The translations under genes were made by a program, and so were the position numbers. This document shows, piece by piece, positions 54,701-63,492 of a stretch of 64,000 bases of DNA (positions within the stretch are counted from its first letter, which is position 1; the number at the start of each line of letters is the position of its first letter). The stretch covers positions 124,001 to 188,000 of the forward strand of contig DKPQ01000005.1 of assembly GCA_002471275.1 (NCBI GenBank), given 5' to 3'. Under the pieces are notes generated by a model that had not been told where the DNA came from, made no database searches, and saw only the letters and a program-made list of their open reading frames with translations. The stretch comes from Flammeovirgaceae bacterium UBA7330 (GTDB lineage Bacteria; Bacteroidota; Bacteroidia; Cytophagales; Cyclobacteriaceae).

Positions 54701-55326
54701 TGAAGATCTTCCATTTTGTATACCGCATTCTGAGAAATGAGATGAGCAAGTCTTTTATTCCTGTCATTACCCATGATCGATTTGATCTCATCAGGAAGTA
54801 ATTCCGTGAGGTAGTCCGAACCGTGTGTAAGCGTACCTCCCATGTGACCTGCTGCAGAAAGCAGCATCATATTGACCAGTAGAGCGCCGTGATAGATTTT
54901 AGAGAAATGTTTCTTTTTGACGGTAATCTCGGTCTGGTGAAGAACCAGCAACCAGATACTTAATAAGGCCGTGAACCAGCCCAGCCATTGATGAGTCAGT
55001 CCCTTGGAGCCGTAACCGCCATCGGAGGCTAATAGCAAACCAGCTAAAACGGTAGGGATTGCTGTAATTACAGCCAGCCAGATCAGCAGCTTACAAGCCA
55101 TGGCCAGGTTATACTCTGGCTTGAAAAGATTGATCACTTCAAGAGTAAAGAGCGCGATCAACACACCGATTGGCAGGTGTACCAACAAGGGATGAAACCT
55201 ACCGAAGATCCCCAGTACCCAATGGCTCTGCCCTTCAAAAGGGATGAGCACTAGCACGACAAGCACAGCTGTAAGTGTTAGCGCTATTTTCCAGATAGAT
55301 CTATTTGCTGGTTGTTGATCTGACAT
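51703..55326 (-). CDS. Large cytochrome with membrane module, haem domain and DUF1587/1592/1588/1585
   Basis: The 1207-residue product has five hydrophobic helices (about 12-165) with His45, His50, His112, His161 and His168 in nearly the same spacing as the 947-residue protein. A c-type haem domain has CYSCH at 224-228 with Met267 in LGDMPPE as likely ligand. DUF1587 (about 305-370) is followed by a carbohydrate-binding-like middle (about 380-650) and then DUF1592, DUF1588 and DUF1585, including CMDCHKKIDPYG near the end. These modules occur together in Planctomycetes and some Bacteroidota; their reaction is unknown. The gene heads a three-gene operon. Confidence 0.9.
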   Translation of the reverse strand: MSDQQPANRSIWKIALTLTAVLVVLVLIPFEGQSHWVLGIFGRFHPLLVHLPIGVLIALFTLEVINLFKPEYNLAMACKLLIWLAVITAIPTVLAGLLLASDGGYGSKGLTHQWLGWFTALLSIWLLVLHQTEITVKKKHFSKIYHGALLVNMMLLSAAGHMGGTLTHGSDYLTELLPDEIKSIMGNDRNKRLAHLISQNAVYKMEDLQPVFQESVVPILENNCYSCHGDKEQKGGLQLNTLDPDIIHGKDGAKWRAALDMINLGDMPPEDEPPLTDKDRQMLVEWLTSSLKYDIELKKSESRVVMRRLTRDQYTNSLNDLLKVPVNFGSVLPEDAKSEMGFTNNGEVLQVTPLYLEYYQQIAREALDEAIGPAEKPPVTRYKITFGKDIGKDKVAAMIGGYQSDPVNKDNFVIDILDEAGNPIKPGTRYTQAEIDSIKNNVGIGMRGSAADRYGVVDEGMILYSAVPHKEVTPKSWQGPSPNLKLLMRKVFPEEGELKFTIHASRGYQLQNDIEGMISLRDDQPVGVTDHTTVLSAKEPKKTQNLVLKDGRLVPEDITIYSVAQFEFEAKQEGYYQIDFTHPYVTDDNMPSVSLRVDRYRVEERLHLTEEESKMKEITRPITLMYLNKGKHSLDIGGKFFIGFKDVLVSYLPPEHATAKQLMQEAEQSRIKYEKEVPTIRAFAGTRTDDGMDYRTFGQPLNVTSTPGQFEEFVFRERLENLPIPEIDFNDTEILSNIMILGIWNNYLVKDNRNSGPPLMIRSIEFEAPYYESWPSKSYNSIFIASKNRSNPEIYTREVLEHFIGKAFRRPARESELKLYMDFWKEIKDQYPRYEDGVKEALVAVLCSPGFIYLQNPKTEEDIEFALASKLSYFLWNSPPDERLIELARKGKLENNVEDEVERMVKDPKIWNMIRTFSNEWLRIDRQETMSTNVNEFPDFSRFVKADMRQETYHFIHKVLDENLSIENFINSDFAMLNQNLAEFYGIEGVSGNEFRPVPLENNAIRGGLLSQGAFLNGHSDGTQAHPIKRGVWLKAKILGDEPPPPPPNVPELDPETPGFDQMTLKEQLEVHREKPSCMDCHKKIDPYGIVFENYNASGRYQKMAMQKPIDASVVLPDKTEVVGIEGIKHYLLDKKMDDFTTSLVKHLFTYALGRDVSYADEEEISEIVENVKDDDYRFQSVIKYIALSDSFIGSKIEQDEKVMALR

Positions 55327-55467
55327 TGTTCAATATTAGGGTTTTGAGCCAACTTCAAATATACTCAGGAATGCATTGAACGTGAAAAATAGGCACTTAA
55401 ACAAGAGAGCAAAGGTTTGCACAAACACAGGGGATAATTCAGCTGATATTATCTCCTAATAGTCATT

Positions 55468-56478
55468 CTATTCTCCTTCGGCGAGGTCCACCAGGTCCAC
55501 TTCTATGGATTGTAGGTTTTCGGCATACCCGCCAAAGACTCCGAAGCCTCCTTCTATATTTGTTTGAACAGGCATGGGGGCACCATTGGGATCCTGCTCG
55601 GACAGACTTTGAAGATATGTCTCATCATAATAACGGTAAAGTTCAGGGGAGTAGTTACGGAGTATAACACTAAATACCATGCTTTCACTGGCCCCAAACT
55701 CCTTCATATTCTGAAATGAAAAATCGCTTACAAAAATCTTAATCAAGAGCTCATGTCTCCCACCATTGAAAGCTACATCGTATAAGTTCCGTCCTTCATT
55801 ACTTCCAAAAAGATGCTTTGAATAACTCTGATGCTGTCCTACAAAATCAAAATCGATTCTATATGAACCTGAATAACCTGGACTATTTATCGTATACTCT
55901 AAATCTAATTCATAATAATTGGTTTCATGGGGATCATCAATTTCAATTATGAGATCATAAAAATTTCCTTCTTCGATAAAAGCACCGTCTCCATCTTCGT
56001 CATAAACACCTTTTCCTGCATGTTCAATTGAATGGATCTCAAAAGAAACCATATCAGGATGGGTATATGATGATTTAAGCTCTCCAAAATCTGTATCCGA
56101 TACATCTAAATGGTACGTTACTCCGCCCTCTGGTATCAGCAATGAATCCATATAATACCGATAACTACACCCCTCAATATACATATCTTCACTTTGAGCT
56201 ACTATTTGATCTGATTGATTGCTGAGCGACATCACAGGAGAAATGTTTTTGTCTTGGGATCTACAATAGATATCCAGGACTCCAAGACTAAGGCCAATAT
56301 CAGAAGTCCACCCTTTACGAAATTTGCCATATGGCAATTCATGGTTCTTTGAGACCCCAACAACAAAGGCCACCAGCTTTTTCGGGTGTTCAGGAACGTC
56401 AATAATATCTGGTTGATCACAAGATATGAAACTGATGATCAAACAGTAGGCTAGCCCTATTTTGTCAAATATTTTCAT
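55468..56478 (-). CDS. DUF4249 lipoprotein
   Basis: The 336-residue protein has a lipoprotein signal (ISFISC, Cys20) and the DUF4249 beta-rich fold. This family usually sits immediately downstream of a TonB-dependent receptor, as here. There is one base between the receptor stop and the ATG at 56478. It is probably a surface partner of that receptor, comparable in position to SusD. The ligand is unknown. Confidence 0.85.
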   Translation of the reverse strand: MKIFDKIGLAYCLIISFISCDQPDIIDVPEHPKKLVAFVVGVSKNHELPYGKFRKGWTSDIGLSLGVLDIYCRSQDKNISPVMSLSNQSDQIVAQSEDMYIEGCSYRYYMDSLLIPEGGVTYHLDVSDTDFGELKSSYTHPDMVSFEIHSIEHAGKGVYDEDGDGAFIEEGNFYDLIIEIDDPHETNYYELDLEYTINSPGYSGSYRIDFDFVGQHQSYSKHLFGSNEGRNLYDVAFNGGRHELLIKIFVSDFSFQNMKEFGASESMVFSVILRNYSPELYRYYDETYLQSLSEQDPNGAPMPVQTNIEGGFGVFGGYAENLQSIEVDLVDLAEGE

Positions 56479-56479
56479 C

Positions 56480-58864
56480 TTAGAAGCTCACTGCATAGTT
56501 GATAGAAGGAACAATTCCCAGAAGTGATTTTTGAACCAGCACTTTTCCAACATCAATCCGATATCCATACTCCAGGAAGTAAGGATTTAACCGATTATAG
56601 ACATTGTAAATAGATGCCGAAATGCTGTGTTTTAGTTTTTCTTTTTGAATCGTGAAATTTGCACTGAGGTCCAGTCTGTGGTATGATCGCATCCTGAAAT
56701 TGTTTCTTTCAGCGTATTCAAATTGATAATTATCTCCGCGTGTCAGATTATAATAATCTACCCAAAAGAATTCATTATAATAAGCATGAGTCGGGATGGT
56801 CACTGCATTGCCAGTTCTAAAAACCCAGTTTCCGGAAAGACTTAATCGTTCCGAAAGTTGATAAATACCCACTACCTTAAAATCATGTCGGCTATCATAT
56901 CGGTAAGGGAACCATTCGCCCTGGCTAAGGTTGTCAAACTGCCTGTTGGTCCAGGAAAGTGTATAGCCTAACCAGCCATTAAGCCTGCCTGTCTTCTTTT
57001 GAACCATCCACTCGAACCCGTAACTTTCACCACGACCTGCTTCTATCAGATCCTCCCAGCTTTCATCACTATCCAGATAGCTGGCCCCATTTTTATATTC
57101 TATCAGTCCCAATGACTTTTTATAATAGGTTTCTGCACTTATTTCCAGATCTCCTCTTTGGGTTGCTGCTCCCAAAACAAACTGATGGGATTGAAGGGGT
57201 GGCGCATTTTCTGTGGCTGGGAGCCAAAGATCTGTTGGTAACCCAAGGCCAGCTGTGGTTAACAGGTGGACATTCTGCTGCATCATGGAGTAGGAGCCTT
57301 TAAGAGACATGCGATCGGAGAGAGCCACCTGAACGGAGACCCTTGGCTGGAAAGATGAATAATGCCTGGAATCGACCATGTAATGATTATATCTCACACC
57401 AATATTTGCCCTCACCAACTGAGTAACGGAGAAATCATCTTCCAGATATGCCGAGAATTCCGTGGGTCTTTCTCTCTCAATCTGAATCGATTCATCCTGG
57501 GTTGATCGATTGGTTTCTTTCACCCTGATGCCAGGAGTATAGGTGTGTTTGATTCCCTCAAGCCCCAGTCTGAAATGGTGATTTGGATCCGGAATATATT
57601 CTATCCCGTAATTGAAAGCCATGTCTTCAATACCGGAATCGAATTGACTCTTAATATTCGTAGTATCAAACCTGGTTTGGTATTGAGAAAGATAATTATT
57701 CTCCTCTGTTATCTGAAAGACATATCTGTTATAGCTTAAAGACATACTTGAAAAAGTCTTTTTATTGAAAACATGATTCCAGCGAATACTCCCGATCTGA
57801 TTTCCCCATTGAATTCGCGACGAAATTCTCTGTTTAAAATAACCGACCGAGTCTTCATAAAAATAATCCCTTATTGTACTCGACTCATCCTGCCCCATGT
57901 AACCACTGATATAGAGCCTGTTCTTAGCATTGATCTTGTAGTTGACTTTAAAATTGAAATCATAAAAGCGAAAACCATCCCCTTTTACCTCTTCATGCCT
58001 GCCCTTTTCGAATCCTCCGGCAAGGAAAGGATCAAAATGTGAGGTCCTGCCTGATGTCATGAAAGAAATTTTATCCTTAATTATGGGACCCTCCAGCAAA
58101 CCTTTTACCGTGATCAGTCCAACTGAACCAATACCATGTAATTGATTCATATTCCCATCTTTCATATTGATGTCAACTACGGAAGATAACCGACCTCCAT
58201 ACCTGGCGGGAAAACCACCCTTAAGCAAAGTCACCGTGTTGATCGCATCGGCATTAAAAATAGAATAGAATCCATAGAGGTGGGTTGCATTATATAATGG
58301 CACCCCGTCTACCAGAATCAGGTTTTGGTCCTGGCCTCCTCCTCTTACATATATACCTGCATTCCCTTCATTACCCGCTTTCACACCCGGAACCAATTGA
58401 AGTGATTTCAGAACATCCACCTCTCCATTGAATGCCGGCATATTTTGAATTTGCTTGATGGGAACCTCTACAATGCTTGTCTGACTTATCTCGTGGATAG
58501 GCAATTCTTTTTCAGATTCAATTACGACTTCCTGAAGTATCGACCCCTCATTCATCTCCATCGAAATAACTGTATCCTGTCTTAGCTGAAACTGGTGGTG
58601 TTCAGTGCTGTATCCAACGTAAGAATATTTTATTGAAACTGGGGACCTGTTCAGTGTCAAGCTGTAAAAGCCATAAGCGTTTGAAACAGTCCCATGACTA
58701 CTATTTTCATCAAACACGGTGGCCCCAATCAACGCCTCTCCACTTTTTGCATCTTTGATGAAACCACTAATGGTAAATCTGCTCTCCGCAGATTGAGCAT
58801 TCACTTCCACCTGAAAGATCAGGAAGATCAATAAATACATCTGGCATCTCATACCATTAGACAT
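56480..58864 (-). CDS. TonB-dependent receptor with carboxypeptidase-like N-terminal domain
   Basis: The 794-residue outer membrane receptor has a signal peptide (ending near VNAQS), a carboxypeptidase-regulatory-like domain (about 28-110, with SGFIKDAKSGEALIGATVF), a plug domain (about 120-230, with GIYVRGGGQDQNLILVDG) and a barrel ending at NYAVSF. It lacks the SusC STN domain and the DEVVVVGYG motif, so it belongs to the non-SusC receptors. It is followed directly by a DUF4249 lipoprotein. The substrate is not visible from sequence. The two genes make a separate transport unit from the SusCD pair. Confidence 0.9.
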   Translation of the reverse strand: MSNGMRCQMYLLIFLIFQVEVNAQSAESRFTISGFIKDAKSGEALIGATVFDENSSHGTVSNAYGFYSLTLNRSPVSIKYSYVGYSTEHHQFQLRQDTVISMEMNEGSILQEVVIESEKELPIHEISQTSIVEVPIKQIQNMPAFNGEVDVLKSLQLVPGVKAGNEGNAGIYVRGGGQDQNLILVDGVPLYNATHLYGFYSIFNADAINTVTLLKGGFPARYGGRLSSVVDINMKDGNMNQLHGIGSVGLITVKGLLEGPIIKDKISFMTSGRTSHFDPFLAGGFEKGRHEEVKGDGFRFYDFNFKVNYKINAKNRLYISGYMGQDESSTIRDYFYEDSVGYFKQRISSRIQWGNQIGSIRWNHVFNKKTFSSMSLSYNRYVFQITEENNYLSQYQTRFDTTNIKSQFDSGIEDMAFNYGIEYIPDPNHHFRLGLEGIKHTYTPGIRVKETNRSTQDESIQIERERPTEFSAYLEDDFSVTQLVRANIGVRYNHYMVDSRHYSSFQPRVSVQVALSDRMSLKGSYSMMQQNVHLLTTAGLGLPTDLWLPATENAPPLQSHQFVLGAATQRGDLEISAETYYKKSLGLIEYKNGASYLDSDESWEDLIEAGRGESYGFEWMVQKKTGRLNGWLGYTLSWTNRQFDNLSQGEWFPYRYDSRHDFKVVGIYQLSERLSLSGNWVFRTGNAVTIPTHAYYNEFFWVDYYNLTRGDNYQFEYAERNNFRMRSYHRLDLSANFTIQKEKLKHSISASIYNVYNRLNPYFLEYGYRIDVGKVLVQKSLLGIVPSINYAVSF

Positions 58865-58965
58865 GATGCGAAAGTACTGATTTAGCTAATTACTCACAAC
58901 GTGATTTAATTATAATTTATCTACATTGAAGTCTACCTAATAAATCATCCCTCTGTCTCCACAAT

Positions 58966-60120
58966 GTGTATCTTTATCCCGCTTTGAAGATCCTTTACAT
59001 TCATCAGTATTTCCGTGTGCCTGAAGAAGGTTGGTCCACCAGATCGTATGAACTGGCACGCGGACTTGCAGAACATGGGCATGAAGTCTGTATGATCACA
59101 GCTCACAACCAGCAGAGTGGGATCCAAATGATTGATGGGATAGAGGTTCATTACGTGAAAATCCCCTATGAAAACCATTTTGGTTTTTTGAGGCGTGTCT
59201 TGGCCTTCCTGAGTTTTGTCAGACTGGCCAAAAAAGAAGCCAGGAAGATCAATCATGTCGACAAAGCCTATGTCATGACCACGCCTCTGACGACCGGCCT
59301 GATTGCTTTGTACCTCAAAAAGAAACTTAACGTACCTTATCTATTCGAAGTAGGAGACCTGTGGCCGGAAGCCCCAGTACATATGGGTGTGATCAGGAAC
59401 AGGTGGCTCACCAAAAAGCTGTATGCCTTCGAGAAAAAGTGCTATGATGAAGCAGAGAAAGTCGTAGCACTGAGTCCTGCGATTGAAAATTATATCAGAA
59501 AAATCTCTGATACCGAAACCATAAAGATCCCCAACCTATCGGATTGTGAATTTTTCTCTCCAGCTGAAAATGATAACGAAATCTTCCAAATCGGGTATTT
59601 CGGCACTTTTGGTATTGCCAATGATCTGGGTCAGGTGATAGAACTCGCCCGTTTCACTCAAAAGCATTCACTTCCTGCGCATTTTACACTTATGGGAAGT
59701 GGGGCAGAAGAGCAAAAGATAAAACAGGCATCCAAAGATCTCGACAATGTCACTGTACTGCCCTTTGGCAATAAAGAACGGGTTAAAGAAGTAATGGATC
59801 GAATGGACGCCATTTACATCTCTTACAAAAACATACCGGTACTCAATACAGGAAGCCCCAATAAACTTTTCGATGGACTAGCAGCGGGCAAACTGATTAT
59901 CATCAACTTCGAAGGCTGGATCAAAGAGCTGATCGAATCAAATAAGTGTGGTTTTGCCCATGATCCCAAGCGCCCGGAAATTTTTGAAGAAAAGATTCGC
60001 TCATTTATCTCAAACAAGAAGTTGCTCAAAACCTACCAACAGAATAGTCGAAAGCTTGCTCTCTCCCAATTTGAAAAATCTATCCTGATCCAGAAACTGG
60101 TAGTAACCCTAAAGGATTAG
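58966..60120 (+). CDS. Glycosyltransferase family 4 protein
   Basis: The 384-residue GT-B enzyme has an N-terminal domain beginning KILYIHQYFRVPEEGWSTRS and a C-terminal donor-binding domain with MGSGAEEQKIK, PFGNKERVKEVMDRMDAI and GSPNKLFDGLAAGKL. The layout is like WbuB-type transferases that add amino sugars to polysaccharides. The start is uncertain: GTG 58966 gives 384 residues, while TTG 58984 gives the classic KILYIHQYF beginning. It acts on the cytosolic face of the membrane. It stands alone, facing the gldB gene. Confidence 0.9.
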   Translation: MYLYPALKILYIHQYFRVPEEGWSTRSYELARGLAEHGHEVCMITAHNQQSGIQMIDGIEVHYVKIPYENHFGFLRRVLAFLSFVRLAKKEARKINHVDKAYVMTTPLTTGLIALYLKKKLNVPYLFEVGDLWPEAPVHMGVIRNRWLTKKLYAFEKKCYDEAEKVVALSPAIENYIRKISDTETIKIPNLSDCEFFSPAENDNEIFQIGYFGTFGIANDLGQVIELARFTQKHSLPAHFTLMGSGAEEQKIKQASKDLDNVTVLPFGNKERVKEVMDRMDAIYISYKNIPVLNTGSPNKLFDGLAAGKLIIINFEGWIKELIESNKCGFAHDPKRPEIFEEKIRSFISNKKLLKTYQQNSRKLALSQFEKSILIQKLVVTLKD

Positions 60121-60121
60121 C

Positions 60122-61102
60122 CTATTTCGGTTTATACCCCGACTTGCTGAAGATCTTGTCATGATCCGTGTCATCCAGGAGCGTTAGCAGGTCAACCTTA
60201 TTTTTACGCATGTAGTCCTCTACAATCTGCCAGCCAATCCAGGCACCTACGCGACCAGGACATTTCGAACTGATCTCATAGATATTGGGTCGCTCGCCTA
60301 AAAATTTCTGTTTGGTAAAATGGCTGGTCTCATACAGAATCTTGTTTTCAACAAAGTTTGCCCAGATGATCTTCTCATTTTCCTTTACCACCTCCATCTC
60401 TTCAAATGAATAGCCCATCAGGATAGAATCAGGTACACAGGGCAGAAGTCTGCTTGTGAGATAATATGTTTTACCAAAATCAATCATCTCGGAGAGGAGT
60501 GTATTCTTCGGACTCGTCGCCACTTGTGTCGAGGCCATAAACTTGGCTATGATGGCAACCAGGTGCTCTTTGTCATAGCGCTTCAGCATATAATTGGGAA
60601 TATTAATAGGTCGGTAGGTGGCTTCATCCCCAATGAAAAAATCAATCCCAACAACAATCAACGAATCGGTGATCAATAGATCGTTGTACATTCCTGTCAC
60701 TGTAGTAACAAGATGCGGTGTTTTTTTATCAGGAAATAATGTTTTGAGCCTGCCTACGACTTCTTCCAACTGCTCCTTAACAAGAGACATATCTTCATAT
60801 TCCGCAATAGCCTCGGTATACAGGGTATCGATATAGTCATCTTTTGAGAGCTGATAGACCTTATCTGCCAGTATATCCAGGTTGGGATACTGATCGCCAT
60901 CCAGAAAGTACTGGGTATAATCCGGATTTTTCTCAAGAATTGCTCTTACTTCTTCCTGTGATGTAGCGGCAAATAATTCTTTTTCCAACCGCTTAACTTC
61001 AATATTGACATCCTTCTTTTCAATCAATCCGGTTTGCCTGCAGGTCTCTTGTTGGCAGGCCAGTGATAAAAGAAGGGAAAACATTATGAATACTGTTCGC
61101 AT
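60122..61102 (-). CDS. gldB: Gliding motility lipoprotein GldB
   Basis: The 326-residue lipoprotein (lipobox SLAC, Cys16) matches GldB, required for gliding in Bacteroidota. Recognisable parts are GDQYPNLDILADK, VVGIDFFIGDEATYRPINIP, LKRYDKEHLVAIIAKFMA and the C-terminal CPGRVGAWIGWQIVEDYMRK. It should be attached to the membrane facing the periplasm. Its usual partner gldC is not next to it here. It ends convergent with the glycosyltransferase gene, one base apart. The divergent neighbour is a PorT-like barrel gene. Confidence 0.9.
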   Translation of the reverse strand: MRTVFIMFSLLLSLACQQETCRQTGLIEKKDVNIEVKRLEKELFAATSQEEVRAILEKNPDYTQYFLDGDQYPNLDILADKVYQLSKDDYIDTLYTEAIAEYEDMSLVKEQLEEVVGRLKTLFPDKKTPHLVTTVTGMYNDLLITDSLIVVGIDFFIGDEATYRPINIPNYMLKRYDKEHLVAIIAKFMASTQVATSPKNTLLSEMIDFGKTYYLTSRLLPCVPDSILMGYSFEEMEVVKENEKIIWANFVENKILYETSHFTKQKFLGERPNIYEISSKCPGRVGAWIGWQIVEDYMRKNKVDLLTLLDDTDHDKIFSKSGYKPK

Positions 61103-61148
61103 ACACCTTAATTTTAACTCCTAAAATTAGCCATTATTATTTGACTAC

Positions 61149-61811
61149 ATGAGAAAGATCGTTCTATTGGTCCTTTCATTATTTGTCTTTTCATTCTCTA
61201 ATGCACAGCTCCAACTCGGACTGAAATTTTCTCCTCAGATGAGCATAGGCAGGACCCTCCTCACTGACGATACCCGGGATTTCGAAGCCGATGATCCCGG
61301 ATTTAAATTTGCCTTGGGACTGATGGTAGATTATGGTTTTGCCGAGAATTATTTTTTCAGCACAGGGGTTTCGTTTATGCCGAAGCGAGTGGCTTTTCTG
61401 ATCTCCAATGAAGATGGAAGCAGCCTTCCTCCCGGTGCCAATGCCTTTGAGGATTATAATGTACAGTACTTGCAGGTACCCTTCACACTGAAGTTATACA
61501 CCAATGAGATCCAGCCAGACATGAAGATATTTTTTCAGGTTGGGGCTGCTCCGGAGGTAAAAATCTATGATCAGCCGGTTGATGAGGATTACGACCTCGT
61601 GGAAGAGTTTCAATTCATTGATGCGGCAGCAATCCTGGGTGTTGGTCTGGAAATTAAAGTGGGCTTGAATACAGCCCTGGTTGGGGGGGTTTCCTATCAA
61701 AGAGGCCTGGTCAATCAACTTAGGACCCTGAATAGCAATGGAATCAATTTCCAGGAAGACCCATCGTATCGCAATACGATTGTCTCCCTGGATCTTGGAA
61801 TTAAATTTTAA
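61149..61811 (+). CDS. PorT-like outer membrane beta-barrel protein
   Basis: The 220-residue product has a signal peptide ending in SNAQ, followed by eight amphipathic strands typical of PorT/OmpA-like small barrels of Bacteroidota. Strand ends show aromatic residues, for example SFMPKRVAFLIS, and it closes with IVSLDLGIKF. PorT is linked to type IX secretion and gliding, but this family also holds many uncharacterised barrels. Its position divergent from gldB makes a gliding link possible. It ends overlapping the stop of the ribonuclease gene by four bases. Confidence 0.82.
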   Translation: MRKIVLLVLSLFVFSFSNAQLQLGLKFSPQMSIGRTLLTDDTRDFEADDPGFKFALGLMVDYGFAENYFFSTGVSFMPKRVAFLISNEDGSSLPPGANAFEDYNVQYLQVPFTLKLYTNEIQPDMKIFFQVGAAPEVKIYDQPVDEDYDLVEEFQFIDAAAILGVGLEIKVGLNTALVGGVSYQRGLVNQLRTLNSNGINFQEDPSYRNTIVSLDLGIKF

Positions 61812-63358
61812 ACTTCTATTGTTTCCCCTCGTCGGTTGAAAACATTAAACTCTGTGATGGCCAATGAGGAGTCTGCCATCAGATTCACCCATTTCATGTA
61901 TTTGAAGAACCATTTTACCCTTTTGGAAATAATCCCCTTGGTAAAGTACGAATACAAAAACGGATGAAGCGCTATCGTAAGCTTATCTGCCAGATTTCCT
62001 TTCAACAAATGCTCTACTGTAGTCTCGATCTGATCAGATATTGAAATGGCTGCTGTGATCTGACCGGTACCACCGCATGTAGGACATTGCTCTTTGGTAG
62101 CAATATTAAGCTCAGGCCGAACACGCTGTCTGGTGATCTGCATCAACCCAAACTTGGAAAGCGGAAGAATTGTATGTTTTGATCGATCGTCTTTCATTTC
62201 ATTCTTGACACGATCAAATACTTTCTTCTTGTTTTCCTGTCTCCGCATATCGATGAAATCAATGACAATGATTCCACCCATATCCCGCAATCTCAACTGA
62301 CGTGCTATTTCTCCGGCCGCCTCCAGATTTACCTTAAGTGCTGTTGTTTCCTGGTCATCTTCATTGTTGGACTTGTTGCCACTGTTTACATCAATGACAT
62401 GTAAGGCCTCTGTATGTTCAATGATCAGATAGCCTCCGTTTGAAACACTAACTGATTTCCCGAAGGAAGTCTTCAGCTGCTTTTCAATACCGAAGTGTTC
62501 GAAGATTTTTTGTCTACCCTGAAACAATTTGACAATCTTCTCCTTCTCGGGCGCAATGTTGCCGATGAAAGATCTGATGTCATCGTAGTACTCTTTGTCA
62601 TCAACCTGGATGCTATCGAAGGATTCGTTGAGCATATCCCGCAGGATGGTGTTGGCCCGATTGATCTCACCAATTACCTTGTCCCGAGGATTTGCTTTCT
62701 TCAGTGCTTTCACACCGTCGATCCAGATCTGAATTAAATTCTTAAGGTCTTTATCTAGCTCTTTTACATCCTTTCCCTGTGCTACAGTTCTGATGATCAC
62801 ACCAAAATTCTCTGGTTTTATCGAGCTGATTAATCGGCCGAGTCGCTTGCGCTCTCCGGAATCCGTAATCTTTTTAGAAACGTTTACCGTGTTGGAGAAA
62901 GGTACCAAAACGAGGTATCTTCCTGCTATTGACAACTCACATGAGAGTCTTGGCCCTTTTGTGGAGATCGGTTCTTTTACCACCTGAACCAGTATCTTCT
63001 GGTTCTTGGTTAAAACCTGGTTGATCTTTCCCAGCTTATGGATATCCGGCTCATGCTTAAATGTATTAAGCTTGGCACTTGTATCTTTTCTTGTTAAAGC
63101 AAGTTTCGTGAACTTGTTTAAGGATTGCACCTGGGGTCCCAGATCCAAATAATGTAGGAATGCGTCTTTCTCATAGCCTATATCGATGAACGCAGCGTTC
63201 AGACCTTGTACCACTTTTTTTACGGTGCCAAGGTATATATCTCCTACATTAAATCTTTCTCCTTCGTCTTCCTGATGGAATTCAACAAGTTGCTTGTTTT
63301 TTAAAAGGGCAATTCGACATCCATTTTGAGTTGAGTTAATTATAAGTTCATTACTCAC
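61808..63358 (-). CDS. rng: Ribonuclease G/E family protein
   Basis: This 516-residue Rne/Rng ribonuclease has an S1 RNA-binding domain (about 35-130, with GERFNVGDIYLGTVKKVVQG and NAAFIDIGYEKDAFLH). The catalytic DNase-I-like domain carries HVIDVNSGN and GIIVIDFIDM, with Asp residues for metal. A CPTCGGTG motif is the zinc-link that holds the tetramer together. It processes rRNA precursors and decays mRNA. The start is GTG 63358. It follows the small ribosomal protein gene by 15 bases. Confidence 0.95.
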   Translation of the reverse strand: MSNELIINSTQNGCRIALLKNKQLVEFHQEDEGERFNVGDIYLGTVKKVVQGLNAAFIDIGYEKDAFLHYLDLGPQVQSLNKFTKLALTRKDTSAKLNTFKHEPDIHKLGKINQVLTKNQKILVQVVKEPISTKGPRLSCELSIAGRYLVLVPFSNTVNVSKKITDSGERKRLGRLISSIKPENFGVIIRTVAQGKDVKELDKDLKNLIQIWIDGVKALKKANPRDKVIGEINRANTILRDMLNESFDSIQVDDKEYYDDIRSFIGNIAPEKEKIVKLFQGRQKIFEHFGIEKQLKTSFGKSVSVSNGGYLIIEHTEALHVIDVNSGNKSNNEDDQETTALKVNLEAAGEIARQLRLRDMGGIIVIDFIDMRRQENKKKVFDRVKNEMKDDRSKHTILPLSKFGLMQITRQRVRPELNIATKEQCPTCGGTGQITAAISISDQIETTVEHLLKGNLADKLTIALHPFLYSYFTKGIISKRVKWFFKYMKWVNLMADSSLAITEFNVFNRRGETIEV

Positions 63359-63373
63359 TACTCAAAATTTAGA

Positions 63374-63463
63374 TTACTTCTTCTTGTGTCGATTCTTTCT
63401 TAGTCTCTTTTTTCGCTTGTGCGTAGCAATCTTGTGTCTTTTTCTTTTCTTACCGCAAGGCAT
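63374..63463 (-). CDS. 29-residue basic mS38/bS22-like ribosomal protein (AURKAIP1/COX24 domain)
   Basis: ATG 63463 to TAA 63374 encodes only 29 residues, mostly Lys, Arg and His, with MPCGKKRKRHK and THKRKKRLRKNRHKKK. This is the C-terminal core shared by mitochondrial mS38 and bacterial bS22-like proteins, annotated in Bacteroidota as AURKAIP1/COX24-domain protein. It should bind rRNA on the small ribosomal subunit. It lies 15 bases before rng and 29 bases after the TPR gene, a sensible operon for RNA and ribosome functions. Confidence 0.88.
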   Translation of the reverse strand: MPCGKKRKRHKIATHKRKKRLRKNRHKKK

Positions 63464-63492
63464 AGTCTTTACTTTTTAATTCAATAATTTTT

